In this document: positions 10,300 to 20,648 of the stretch, piece after piece
Layout of the letters: every line of letters begins with the position of its first letter
Position numbering within the stretch: position 1 is the stretch's first letter
Origin: Paralithodes platypus
Lineage: Eukaryota > Arthropoda > Malacostraca > Decapoda > Lithodidae
Assembly: GCA_032716605.1 (NCBI GenBank)
Contig: CM064502.1
Coordinates: 55,052,368-55,116,367, forward strand
Direction: 5' to 3'
Length of the DNA: 64,000 nt
Position numbers and translations under genes: made by a program
The notes under the pieces: generated by a model
Databases searched by the model: none
Seen by the model: the letters and a program-made list of their open reading frames with translations, nothing else
What the model was told of the DNA's origin: nothing

Positions 10300-11530
10300 T
10301 TAGTACTCAACCAGCGGGGGTGTGGGGGCGGCAGCCCCCACTCATAAAACTAGGTTAGGTTAGGTAAGGTTGTTAGGTTAGGCTAATGTCTTTTCAAATC
10401 ACTATCGAGGGGCTGTCTCAACATCGATCGATAGGCCTAATGGGGAAAATAGGTTTTCCCGAGATTTCTCATTAATTACAAACACTAGGCCTATATATTG
10501 ATGCAAATTACCAATTTTGTTTATAAAAAACACTCGGAAAATTTGTGGTAGGCCTATTAAAATAAAAAATTTCCCAAATTTTCTTATGATCTTTAGAGCA
10601 AATAGATTCAATATTTATCTTCAAATATATCAACAAAATTTGTGGTATTAAAATAACATTGAACCCAACCTAGCCTAGACTAGACCAAGGCCTAGTCTAA
10701 ATCCAAGGACCAAAAAGCTAAGCTAAGGGTAGCATTCAAGGAGACTACAGCAGGACTCTTCTTCTTCTTCTTACCTGTAACCTCTGACCGGGTATAGGCT
10801 ATCTACAGTGTTTACTACTTAAAATTACTAGCCTAGGCCTATACCCCTTTGAAAGGACATTAGCCTAACCTAACAACCTTACCTAACCTATCCTAGTATT
10901 ATGGGTGGGGGCTGCCACCCCCACACCCCCGCTATTTGACATCTTGGCTATTCTGCAGAACAACTACTCCTCGATTACGGGATTCCTGTCTCGTGGAATT
11001 ATTTGTTTTTGCTCTTACCTTACTCAGGGGACCTTACTGATGTGCGGATAAGTGCTACTTTTCTTATTTTGTCAATTTGATTTTCACTCCCCTATAACAT
11101 TATCAGTTATTTTTGTACAGCAAGTCCAGGACACTTTGTTTACATTCTTGCCTCCTTGGAGGCTCCTCCCTGATGTTTAGTAGCCAATCAGAGTGGAGCT
11201 TAACCTACAAGAAGTCGGTACATTTTTAATGGTACTTTCCTGTTATCGACAGCCAAAGCTGAAGATTGCAGAGTAAACACCATAGACTTTATCCCATCAA
11301 TTTTGTATAGTTTTAATACCTAATCAGCGGGGGTGTGGGGGCGGCACCCCCCACCCATAATACTAGGATAGGTTAGGTAAGGTTGTTAGGTTAGGATAAT
11401 GTCTTTTCAAAGTTGACTAAATCGAGTAAACTCCTAGATTGTTGGGGTATCTGAATGATTACAATTAACAATGCAAATGCTAATAAAAAGTGCTTTCCAC
11501 ACTTTCGGTCAATATACAGGAGGCGCTACA

Positions 11531-12064
11531 ATATTGGTAAAAAATTAAGCTCAATAGCATGTGATTAAGCGATTTTTCTCCAAATTGTTGATGTAGGTGT
11601 CATTCCCGGGAAACTAACATAATACATATTATATGGATATTTACGTTTTAAGGGTTTGTTTACACTTCTTCTTTTTCGTCTTCATCTGGGAGACTTCTTT
11701 TTCGTGACTGTCAGTCAACAACTGAGACATCTGGTGGCGAATGCAATGAACTATACTGGTGGCGTCATAGCCAAAGTAATCACCCTACCTAATTCATGCC
11801 AAGAGTACTCGAGTTCACTGACACGTGATGTCTATCGACCAATCAGGTGATGCCATGATTTGGAAAACAGGTGGCCCAGGATATAAGCTGTCAGTTTGAC
11901 TCTGGCCAGCTTGTGTAGAGGGTGTGAGCCGATCAAAGCTTTTTCCACTGTCTATAAAAACACTGAGGCTGCTTAAGACCTTTTCGCCTTCCAATAAGTG
12001 TAAACTGTCCAAAGTGCAATAACCAGTGTTCCAAATACAGCTGGCGAGGACAGCTGGTTTTGAA
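11531..12064. other. non-repetitive stretch with a possible TATA box
   Basis: This part matches no other part of the window. TATAAAA at about 11953-11959 lies 110 to 175 bases ahead of candidate start codons. No other promoter element is evident, and the whole assignment is inference. Confidence 0.25.
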
Positions 12065-12190
12065 ATGCACATACACTTGTTTTACATGGAAAAATTCGAA
12101 ACAAAAATCCACCAGCTGTTGACCAAGATGAGTGGTGATCGAGCCTCCAGCGGCCAGCCAGGCAGCCCAGTACCTCCTCTGTTCATTAAG
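12065..12190 (+). CDS. possible first coding exon (donor GTTAGT)
   Basis: One frame is open from about 12026. It contains three in-frame ATGs (12065, 12086 and 12128) and ends at AAG 12188-12190, directly before GTTAGT, a good splice donor, in phase 0. From the last ATG it would encode MSGDRASSGQPGSPVPPLFI plus Lys; from 12086 it adds FETKIHQLLTK in front. The A at -3 of ATG 12128 fits initiation context. I do not recognise the protein and found no partner exon downstream. It could be the start of a host gene with a very long intron, or chance. Confidence 0.25.
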
Positions 12191-12504
12191 GTTAGTTGGT
12201 TGGTTGGGACAACATAAAGGAGCCGGACCACAGCTAGCTAGGGAATCTTAATGGGTCATCGCAAAGTAACAAAGTAAAAGATTTTTTCGCATAGGATTAA
12301 ACTGGCATGCAAGGGCTAGTTGGTTACCATACTGATGTTTTGGACCGACAGTTAGCCCATCGATCTTTTTAGGCCTAATAGGTCCGGTAGAGCATAGGCT
12401 ATACATCATTGCTATATATGTCATTAAGAGCTGAAATGTATTATAAGGGAGAACAAAAATAAAATAAAATACATAGGCCTACTGTAAAACAATAAGTTTT
12501 TCAG
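12191..12504. other. unassigned, possible intron start
   Basis: Mixed sequence follows the possible donor. It contains two exact TAGGCCTA palindromes (12370 and 12474) and no open frame of note. Confidence 0.3.
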
Positions 12505-13213
12505 CCAGTACCCAACCAGCGGAGGTGTGGGGGCAGCAGCCCCCACCAATAATACTAGGTTAGGTTAGGTAAGGTTGTAAGGTTAGGCTAATGTTAACCC
12601 CATTCTTACTAGGTTAGGTTAGGTAAGGTTGTTAGGTTAGGCTAATGTTAACCCCATTCTTACTAGGTTAGGTTAGGTAAGGTTGTTAGGTTAGGCTAAT
12701 GTTAACCCCATTCTTACTAGGTTAGGTTAGGTAAGGTTGTTAGGTTAGGCTAATGTTAACCCCATTCTTACTAGGTTAGGTTAGGTAAGGTTGTTAGGTT
12801 AGGCTAATGTTAACCCCATTCTTACTAGGTTAGGTTAGGTAAGGTTGTTAGGTTAGGCTAATGTTAACCCCATTCTTACTAGGTTAGGTTAGGTAAGGTT
12901 GTTAGGTTAGGCTAATGTTAACCCCATTCTTACTAGGTTAGGTTAGGTTAGGCTAATGTTAACCCCATTCTTACTAGGTTAGGTTAGGTAAGGTTGTTAG
13001 GTTAGGCTAATGTTAACCCCATTCTTACTAGGTTAGGTTAGGTAAGGTTGTTAGGTTAGGCTAATGTTAACCCCATTTTACTAGTAGGTTAGGTAAGGTT
13101 GTTAGGTTAGGCTAATGTTAACCCCATTCTTACTAGGTTAGGTTAGGTAAGGTTGTTAGGTTAGGCTAATGTTAACTCCATTTTTACTTCGTTAGGTTAG
13201 GCTAATGTTAACC
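12505..13213. repeat. 54-bp satellite derived from a TTAGG-rich module
   Basis: Twelve units follow one another, each built of TAGGTTAGGTTAGGTAAGG, TTGTTAGGTTAGGCTAATG and TTAACCCCATTCTTAC. The spacing of the ATGTTAACC marker is 54 bases in most units, with one shortened unit near 12940. The array begins inside a copy of the dispersed hairpin plus TTAGG module (12505-12590), so that module seeded the array. Confidence 0.9.
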
Positions 13214-13239
13214 TTATGAAAACCCAAACAAAGATTTTA

Positions 13240-13635
13240 TTAGGGTTACTGTGTAATTTTAACATGAACATTAGTAAAATCCGAGCCAAGTTTCGTCAAA
13301 ACTTGGCTCGTGTTTTCTAAATGTCGGGTTATATGGGTATGGAAATTTACAAAACCCGAGCCAACATGTTAATAAGGTTACTGTGTTATTTTCATTTTTA
13401 AATTAGTTAAATCCGAGCCAAGTTTCGTCAAAACTTGGCTCGGGTTTTCAAAAAGTCGGGTTTTATGGGTCTGGAAATTGACAAAACCCGAGCCAATAAT
13501 TTACCAAGGTTACTGTATTTTTTTCATTTTTACATTTGTTAAATCCGAGCCAAGTTTCGTCAAAACTTGGCTCGGGTTTTCAAAAAATCGGGTTTTATGG
13601 GTCTGGAAATTGAACAAACCCGAGCCAAATTTGGG
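13240..13635. repeat. 132-bp tandem repeat carrying a conserved hairpin
   Basis: CCGAGCCAAGTTT-CGTC-AAAACTTGGCTCG occurs starting at 13281, 13413 and 13545, exactly 132 bases apart. Each unit also holds a second CGAGCC motif and a TTATGGGT-TGGAAATT block. The arms are perfectly complementary over at least 12 bases with a four-base loop. Confidence 0.9.
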
Positions 13636-13834
13636 TTACAAATGTGTATTATCGTGTTCTATACGCTTTTTACCCCTCAATTTCCCTGATCTTCATAGCC
13701 CTCCCCACTATCGGGGGCGTGTCTTTAGATTGATGGATAATGGGTAAATGCTTAATTCCCATTCAATGTCATCACTAGATACGACTAAAACACCAAAAAC
13801 AAAATCAAAATACCAAAAAAAATACCTGAAAAAC

Positions 13835-13961
13835 ACATTGTTGCGTCTCCTGTATATTAACCACACTTTCTAACAATAAAATACACACTTACAATGAATT
13901 AAAATACATAAAGAAAATAAATAAAACCTAAAATAACAGTAGTAGTTATGCAGAATTACCG
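13835..13961 (-). repeat. repeat Z, uninterrupted copy (reverse orientation)
   Basis: Its reverse complement joins the Z sequence seen at 4698-4805 straight to the AATATACAGGAG-CGC sequence seen at 11508-11525. It therefore looks like the unoccupied counterpart of the insertion site of the 6.7 kb element, or an internally deleted derivative of it. Confidence 0.6.
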
Positions 13962-14385
13962 ACATCTTTGACAGATTGTTGGTGTATTTTTCTTTGAAAT
14001 CGGGTTTTTTCAAGTTATCGATAATGAAAATCCTCCATGCGGACTATAGGCTAATGAGAAAAATATGGCGATTCTATTGGTCACTATTTTCCCTAATAAA
14101 TTGTTTCTAATAAGGCGGATATAGTGTCCTTGACTATTATCGAACTAAATACAGACACACTAAGTAATATATCTACCTGACAACAGCCTGGTGGTGAACA
14201 GTGTCCCGGGAGTGATAACAAGGGCGTGATAAACAGGAACAAGGGGCACTTTTGTGGAGATGTCATCGAAAACAGCTGACCGGACCGTGGATGCTGGTGG
14301 ATTCGCTCCTTCTTTACTTCGTCACCAACACACTTCGCCACCTAACCTATTCATTATTTTCTACTATTACTACTAATACTACCTC

Positions 14386-14388
<3 letters not shown>
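13962..14388. other. unassigned
   Basis: No repeat partner is visible except a weak likeness of 14085-14150 (CCCTAATA-ATTGTTTCTAATA) to 42535-42600. A minus-strand frame (14093-14341) has no motif. Nothing else is seen. Confidence 0.3.
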
Positions 14389-14431
<43 letters not shown>

Positions 14432-14470
14432 CTAACCAATTATACTTTCTACTATTACTACTACTACTAC
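14389..14470. repeat. AAT and ACT trinucleotide microsatellites
   Basis: A TAA-type run at about 14394-14430 is followed by a CTA-type run at about 14445-14470, directly against the left end of element T. Confidence 0.9.
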
Positions 14471-14473
14471 AAC

Positions 14474-14830
14474 GGTGACTGGACGACTCGGCCCATGGGA
14501 CAACTCGGCTCGGACAGCTCGGCCCACTTTTGGACAACTCGGCCATGACGGCGAGATAACTCGGCCCATTATTTGAGACAGCTCGGCCCCATGTTTTGCT
14601 ATGGGGCAATTTGACTAGACCAGTCAGGATTAGGATGGGGAGAGCTAAGTGGAGGGTTTATGGGTGAGGCCATGTATGCAGCACCAAATCCTGTCCTCTG
14701 CGTATGCGCGGCCTTTTCCCTAATATTTTTATTATGTTATTTAGGCTCAACTGTTAGGTTAATTTAAGTTAGGTTAGGTTAGGTTAGGTTAAGATAATAT
14801 AATAGTATAAAGGAAAACAAATCGTGCCAA
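14474..14830 (+). mobile_element. element T, left half of a split copy
   Basis: It starts GGTGACTGGACGACTCGGCC and carries several GACAACTCGGCCC-type iterations, then CAGCACCAAATCCTGTCC and a GTTAGGTTAGG run, ending ATCGTGCCAA. The same sequence occurs at 30868-31180, where it continues into the right half. Here the right half lies 8.2 kb away at 23019-23312. Confidence 0.85.
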
Positions 14831-15515
14831 AGTGAGGCTAGAGGGGATGGAGGAAGGTAGGTGGCCAAAGAAGGTATACAGATGGGCGAGCGAGGAAAGT
14901 AAATGGAACAGAGAGTGCAAAAGAAGGTTGGGGAGGATAAATATAAAACAGGACCGTGTGGGAGGGGAATTTAGAAAACGAAATGGGAGAGAGGAGTGGG
15001 TCATACTGGAAAATGGGAGGGGATGTATCAGAGATAGAGAAAGGGATAAAAGAGGAGGGGAGAAGAAAGTGGAGGGAAGGGGTAGAAAATAAAGCCACGC
15101 TGTCATACTACAGAGAGAAAGAAAAACCAGCTAGAGAGCTGTTCTATGATGGAGGATGGGGATCTAAAATACTGTTTAAGGCAAGGACAGGATCGCTAGA
15201 GACGAATGAGAGAACAAGGAGATGGAATGGAATGGGACCGCACTGCAATCAATGCGAAATGGGAGGAGATCCAATAGTAGAGGACGTAGAACATAATAAT
15301 AACGGAATGTACAAGATATGATGAGGAGAGAGACGAGTTGGAGGGATACATGAGGAATAGAGTTGGGGAGAGGGGGTGGGAGGAGGTAAAGCAGAGGGAC
15401 GATAGAGGGGTGGGGACGCTGTTGGGGTTAACAAAAGAGATGGAAACACAAGACATGGAGATGATGAAGAAGATACTGGAAAAAATGTGGAGGAAGAGAA
15501 ATGGGTAAAGGGGGG
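14831..15515 (+). pseudogene. 3' end of a LINE (lineage X), frameshifted
   Basis: Frames in succession read VYRWASEESKWNRECKRRL, then KATLSYYREKEKPARELFYD, GSKILFKARTGSLETNERT and CNQCEMGG. After a one-base shift near 15295 they continue EDVEHIITECTRYDEERDE and end RKRNG-stop near 15509. The C-x2-C then H-x4-C finger and the FKARTxSLExNxRT block match the C-terminus of the LINE at 21319-22824, so the two belong to related but clearly different lineages. Only the C-terminal part is present and it has at least two indels. Confidence 0.7.
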
Positions 15516-15949
15516 GGGGGTCTTTAAAAAACAAAACTGTCCCTTAAACTATCCTTCTACTCTAAACTTTCCCTCCTACTAACGTTTCTGAGCCAGTACC
15601 GATTCAAAGGTCAGCCCTGTGGATCTGCACGGTCTGCGGGCATGGAAAAGAATATATAGGCCTACTCGATTTCTCAAGTACTTATGGGAATTCATTTTCT
15701 TGTTCAACACTTTCCTTTGATTCGTTTCTATTGCACGGAAAATGTTCTAATCGTGAGTATTGCAGTAAGAATTGTGAAGTGGTATTGCTGTTGATGGAGT
15801 GGGTAGCCTATAGGCTAAGTAAAAATGATAGAGGGACCATTTAAGATATCTATCTGCACTAACAGATTCGAACCCTGGATAACAAAAATAAAGGGCAAAA
15901 TGGATGGCTTCGTTGGAACGTAATCCTCATTCGGTTACACTTAAGAGGA
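15516..15949. other. unassigned
   Basis: A G-run after the LINE stop is followed by mixed AT-rich sequence with one TAGGCCTA (15657). No gene seen. Confidence 0.3.
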
Positions 15950-16215
15950 GGAACTTGTTTTTTCGGGACCTTCTTCCTCGTGTTTAGCCCCAATAGTTAT
16001 GAGATTTTAAGACATTCGCCCCATTGGTTTGACGATTTTCAGGCCTTTTGCCCCATTTCTTTGCCAATATTAGGACCTTTCGTGCCCTTTAGGTGTCGAT
16101 TTTCTCCTGGCGAGCAATAGCGATCAGCCTCTAATCTTAGAAGGCATCGGCATTCGGCAGGGACATTTTTCTAGTGAAAAATTTACAAATTTATTTGATG
16201 GAGGTCTAGCGAAGA
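15950..16215 (+). mobile_element. degenerate family A TTAA element fragment
   Basis: It contains the family A blocks TGTTTAGCCCCAAT, CATTCGCCCCATT, CCTGGCGAGCAATAGCGA and ATTTTTCTAGTGAAAAAT, but both TTAA ends are lost. It is the most diverged A copy, which suggests an older insertion. Confidence 0.6.
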
Positions 16216-16688
16216 AACTCAAAAATATAATTAAATTAGCTCAGAAAAGATCTCGATATATTCCAGATCGGAAGATATTTGAACCTCAAATATGTTATGG
16301 TTAGCCATTAATATTAGTTTTCTGTAAACGAGATGATTGTAGAAAATGATATTTAAAGCAGTAACTTTTTTAATTTGTATTGAAGTCTTCGTGTAAATTA
16401 TTAATATTTATCTTAAAAACAACTATTTACTATAATATCGTCTATTTTTGCACACCACATAATATTGCGTATTTTTTCATTAACACCAGCCACTATAAAG
16501 TAGAACAAATAAATACGATATGTATCTAGATAAAACAGGCGAACTTCACAGTTCACACCATTGAGAACCAAAAACTCGTCCGAGGAACATTAAAAATTTG
16601 TCGCTCCCATTATTACGTGTATTTAAACATCTAAATAGTATATTAAAAGTTTACAAAACATTTAGATACAAAAACACGTAAATTTACA
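16216..16688. promoter_or_regulatory. AT-rich upstream region of the orphan ORF, possible TATA box
   Basis: TATAAAG at about 16494 and TATTTAAA at about 16619 are the two TATA-like motifs. The second lies 70 bases before the ATG. No repeat copies are seen in this stretch. Promoter function is inferred only from position. Confidence 0.25.
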
Positions 16689-17483
16689 ATGACTGCCACC
16701 AACAAAAGAGTTATTCGGATCCCTAAAACCGATTACGGTGTAATAAAGACTCGGTTGATGGCCATCGCCAAGGCTCGGAAGCGAAACGCGTGGTATGATG
16801 ACAAACGGGAACTCTATTGGTTTACTGGTTCATCCCCTGAAGATATGGATCGTTTTGCAAATGAGGTCAAGCAGGGACTAAGATGGTATGAAATGGTTAA
16901 GATCGGAAAGAAGGGATTCCACAAGAAGGCCATAGTAAACAAAATGGCTCAGAAAAAAGTCGCAGATGCGTTAAGGTTCATTTACCAAGATAAAGCCACA
17001 AAGCAGGTAAATATGTCAGCAGAGAACTGCTTGTATTTTAGACAGGTGGTTATGTCTGCCAAAGTGTATGCCGTTCATTGTAACCAGTTTGAAGTCATTA
17101 AGGGTTATTATAACGTAAAGAAAATGGTACACAAAAAGGGTATGCTGCATGCATTAGGCGAATACCCTTGGGTGGACAACTTCGTGGTTCATGTGGAGGA
17201 TATGTTGACAAGGGTTGATGAGGAGGAAAAAAGGCAAAAGGAATGGAAAATAACTCTGGAGGAGATGGAGAGGAGGAAGGAGGCGTGGAAGATGGAGGAT
17301 AGTAGCAGTGATGATAGTGAAAGTAGTAGTGATGAAAGTAGTAGTGATGATGAAAGTAGTAGTGATGATAATGAGAGTAGTAGTAGTGATGATAATGAGA
17401 GTAGTAGTAGTGATGATAATGAGAGTAGTAGTGGTGATAGTGATAATAGTGAAAGTTCTAGTGATGATGATGGGAGTATATAG
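16689..17483 (+). CDS. orphan 264-residue protein with acidic Ser/Asp tail
   Basis: This is an uninterrupted single-exon frame, ATG (preceded by ACA) to TAG. Residues 1-60 are basic and mixed (RVIRIPKTDYGVIKTR, YDDKRELYWFTGSSPEDMD). Residues 60-180 are Lys-rich with aromatic clusters (KQGLRWYEMVKIGKKGFHKK, ENCLYFRQVV). Residues 180-204 look like a short charged helix (DEEEKRQKEWKITLEEMERR). Residues 205-264 are almost only Ser, Asp, Glu and Asn, encoded by repeated AGT/GAT units, and resemble casein kinase 2 substrates. No signal peptide or membrane segment is seen. I do not recognise the family. It is the only long clean ORF between two broken LINEs and a broken transposase. It may be a transposon-borne accessory gene, a captured or domesticated gene, or a virus-derived gene; no function can be assigned. 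Confidence 0.55.
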   Translation: MTATNKRVIRIPKTDYGVIKTRLMAIAKARKRNAWYDDKRELYWFTGSSPEDMDRFANEVKQGLRWYEMVKIGKKGFHKKAIVNKMAQKKVADALRFIYQDKATKQVNMSAENCLYFRQVVMSAKVYAVHCNQFEVIKGYYNVKKMVHKKGMLHALGEYPWVDNFVVHVEDMLTRVDEEEKRQKEWKITLEEMERRKEAWKMEDSSSDDSESSSDESSSDDESSSDDNESSSSDDNESSSSDDNESSSGDSDNSESSSDDDGSI

Positions 17484-17599
17484 TAGGTCTAATGACATTG
17501 GTGAGCATTGTAGGCCTGTTGATGATAGGATTGATGGAGAGCATAGCCTTGCTGACTACGACATCACTAGTGACGATGATAGTGATGGTGGTGGTGTAA

Positions 17600-17774
17600 A
17601 GTCAGTGAAAATAGGCTAGCCTAAACAGACCTCGGATGCGGAAATACCCTGAGCCGAACAGGCCAAGTGGGATATCTCTATTGGTCTAACTGGTAAGGTG
17701 CCTGCCTCACACCCAAGGGTCGAGAGTTCATGCCCCCACCAGGGCATGATATTTTCGTGAGGCTATTTCCGCCT
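17600..17774 (+). mobile_element. tRNA-derived SINE (family 1)
   Basis: A box A-like TGGTCTAACTGG lies at 17682-17693 and a box B-like GGTCGAGAGTTC at 17718-17729. The 80 bases upstream and the tRNA-like part match 24144-24330, including AATAGG-TAGCCTAAACAGA and ATGCGGAAATA. This is internal RNA polymerase III promoter architecture. Confidence 0.6.
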
Positions 17775-18059
17775 TTAACCCTTTACCGGGCACTCATAGA
17801 TATACTTATATTATCGATTTTTTGACCCTAGACCATGAAAGTAGACAATTTTCTAAGACATATTTACTTTTGAAATTTTTTCAAAAATGTTGATTTTGAG
17901 GTTGCAAATTGAAATTTGTGAAGTGACTATATATGGTCACTTGCCGGTCTATGGTCATAAAATTTCAGAAAGTTGCAATATTGAAAACAATAAATATGGA
18001 TAAATAACACTCTACATGACAGTAAAATCATTGTTTTATTTTAAAAACTTATCAAAAAT

Positions 18060-18434
18060 ATCGTTAGCCTTGGTCGGCAACTCATCTAGGGGAGTGAACC
18101 TGATACAAATCCGGGTGGATGGGACTCGTCAGCCTTGGTTGGCAACCTGTCTAGGGGAGTAAACCTGATACAAATCCGTACTGCTTACCTAAGGGTAAGG
18201 CAGGTTAGTGGATGGATTAGCCGAACACCACTGTAGAAAAATAGTGCTAACAAGATACACAGAGGGCCTCGGAGTCGGACGGATCCTAAATTGAGTGGTC
18301 AATCCTGTAAGTCCTTTACTAAACTGGCTCGGGTTGTCCCTCTCACAGGGAATAGGTCCGCTTGGGGGCATTCTGTGTATGGCCACCCTCGTAAGGGGAG
18401 TAAGGCGTCCGGCAATAGATAGATAGATAGATCA
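18060..18434 (+). mobile_element. short retroposon ending in an ATAG tail
   Basis: Two direct copies of AGCCTTGGT-GGCAAC-CTAGGGGAGT lie at 18066 and 18131. The unit ends GTAAGGCGTCCGGCA followed by ATAG repeats (18414-18434), a typical LINE/SINE tail. No coding sequence was seen. It lies inside the piggyBac element, downstream of its gene. Confidence 0.45.
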
Positions 18435-20472
18435 AAAATATATTAGAATAAAAATACCTTACATTATAGTTGTTTGTTGACCAAGTACTTTTGTACCCGG
18501 ATTTCCCACCTCTTTTCAACATTCCTTGCCTCTTGAACCTAGGCAACACGTGTGTGGTAGTCCTTGAAGCAGTTCCTGTCGGCGTTGAGACACAGGTGTA
18601 CCTTGCACACCTGGCAGAGCACATTAGACCGGATTATATTACCTTTCCGGCTACAGTGCTTGCAGGTCTGCCGGGTGACATACAGTGGGATGTGGAAGAG
18701 GGTCCTGTCAAACCGCACCATAGTGTCAGGCATTTGGCTGCGCTGACCACGGATGGGTTTGGGTAGGTCGATGGCGTTGTTGTCGGTGTTGGGGTTGGAG
18801 GTGTTGGGGCTGCCAGGTGACGAGGACAAGGAGCTCCTCAGAGGCCGAGCGATCATGGACTTCTTGTTGCTGGTGCAACGGAACACCTGTATCCTGAAGT
18901 CCTTGAGGCACATTCCCTTTTTGCCTAGTGACCGGCAGTCCCGCCTGTAACACAGCCATGCATTGGTCAGGCAGAGGTCCACACAATAGGCAAAGAGCCT
19001 CATGTACCACCTCTTGGACTTCATGGGGGTACGATACAGGTGCACCAGCATGTCACTCTTGTCGATGCCCCCCATGTTTGCATTGTAGCTCTTGATAACA
19101 TTGGGGCAATCGACATCCTCCTTCTTCTTGGTGTCCTTGCTGTACCTCTTGCACTTAGACACCGGCTCCAGCCCCAGGTCAGTGGACAGCACAGTCACAG
19201 CCTTGTTGTCCTTCCACCTCAGAGCCAGGATGCCATCATCGGTGGTTAGGTAGTCATAAGTACCACGAGGGACAGCCTTCTTCTCCATCTCCTTGGCCGA
19301 CTTAAGAGGAGGGTTGCCGATCCTGTTGTCCCTCGCAGTCCCTGTGTACCTGATGTCTCTCGCCTGCAGGTACCTCACCAGCTCCAGACTCGTGAAGAAG
19401 TTGTCGGCAAAGATGGCTGTGGTACTGGATGAGGTCATGGTGCTGGCTAGAACTGACACAATCTGGCTGGTGGCTCCGAGGGCCTCTTGTTCTGGGGTTA
19501 GGGGGATACCGTGGGAAGGTAGAGTAGTCTTCCCCTGGTAGAGGACCATGTCATGGATGAAACCATCCTCCGAGGCTCTGGAGAACAGTTTGAATCCCCA
19601 CTTGTCAGGCTTGTTCTTGATGTACTGCCTGAGATTCCCTGCTGTCTTTCCCTTGTATCCCACCATGACCTCATCGATGGACTGCTTGGGTGTTTGAGGC
19701 TCACTCCTGAAGGCATCGGTCATGAAAGTGAAGAGGGGACGGACCTTGTAGAACCTGTCGATGGTGCCACCCAGCTGGGAGTTGTCATTGAAGTGGATGG
19801 TTCGGCGGAGTAGTCGGAAACGCTTCGATGACATGAGGTCGGCCACCTGAGGAACCCGAGTGTACATAGCCCAGTAGTCGTCCAGGGAGGGTCACTCAAC
19901 AATACCCATGTACAGTAGGATACTGATGAACACCATCATCTCTTCCTCAGTGGTCGAAAAAGTCGTGGCGATGTCCTTCTGGGTGGCATATAAGTTGGTC
20001 TGGTAGGTTATATGTTTCATTACCTGTGGAGTTATGAATCGGGCAAAATACTGGTGAGGAGCCTCGATGTACTGAGGAGGTTTGTGGTGATAGGCGGGCA
20101 GGGGTTGTTCTGGATGTCCACCTTCTTCCAGGTTGTGGGCCGTGCTTGGGACTTCTTACCCTTACCCTTAGCCTTACCCTTCGATGTGTTAGCCTCTAGC
20201 GATACCTCCATAGCCTCCTCCTCATCCTCTTCATCCTCCTCATCCTCAAGCTCCTCTGGTACTTCCTCAAATGCAGGCCCGACACACTTCCTCTTGGGGT
20301 TCGGTTCATCCGAAGCGTGAGGTGTGTTGACATCGTGGGGTGGTGGCAGCATGAAGTCCGGGTCAGCGACGTCGTCGTCATCCATGAATTCATCGTCGCT
20401 GATGTTAGGGTCGGCAGGCACCACAGTAGCCTCACAGCGGCGGGCCCGCTTGTAGAAGAGTCCTGTCAGTAA

Positions 20473-20573
20473 CTGAAAGAGAAATAATTTGTTAGAAATG
20501 TATCCAAAAAAGTCAATACACGAATAAAAAAAATAAAAAAAATAAATAAAAATAATATATACAGTACCGGTAT

Positions 20574-20648
<75 letters not shown>

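Larger units (their letters stand above)
4806..11515. mobile_element. about 6.7 kb element with long, internally repeated inverted arms
   Basis: The left arm (about 4806-5660) and right arm (about 10300-11515) are reverse complements over most of their length. Shared blocks include the AAAGCACTTTTT end, a TTAGG-rich module, the block with CTTCTTGTAGGT and CCAATCAGAGTGG, and the block with ATCGATCGATGTTGAG. The right arm has an extra piece at about 10690-10920. The interior holds a foldback hairpin, a TTAA-flanked element, an RTE-like LINE and a pogo-like element. No transposase of its own is recognisable, so it is non-autonomous or gutted. The class is unknown; foldback-like or large TIR elements are both possible. 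Confidence 0.6.

Noticed and set aside
12552..13213. TTAGG-rich array as a chromosome end
   Set aside because: The units are 54-bp composites with other sequence, in the middle of transposon-rich DNA; a telomere would be a pure TTAGG run at a contig end.
12552..13635. CRISPR-like array (repeats with spacers)
   Set aside because: The repeats are directly tandem with conserved interiors, there are no unique spacers, and the genome is eukaryotic (spliced gene, LINEs, SINEs).
20012..20320. Plus-strand Ser-rich frame
   Set aside because: It is the antisense shadow of the acidic N-terminus of the piggyBac transposase.
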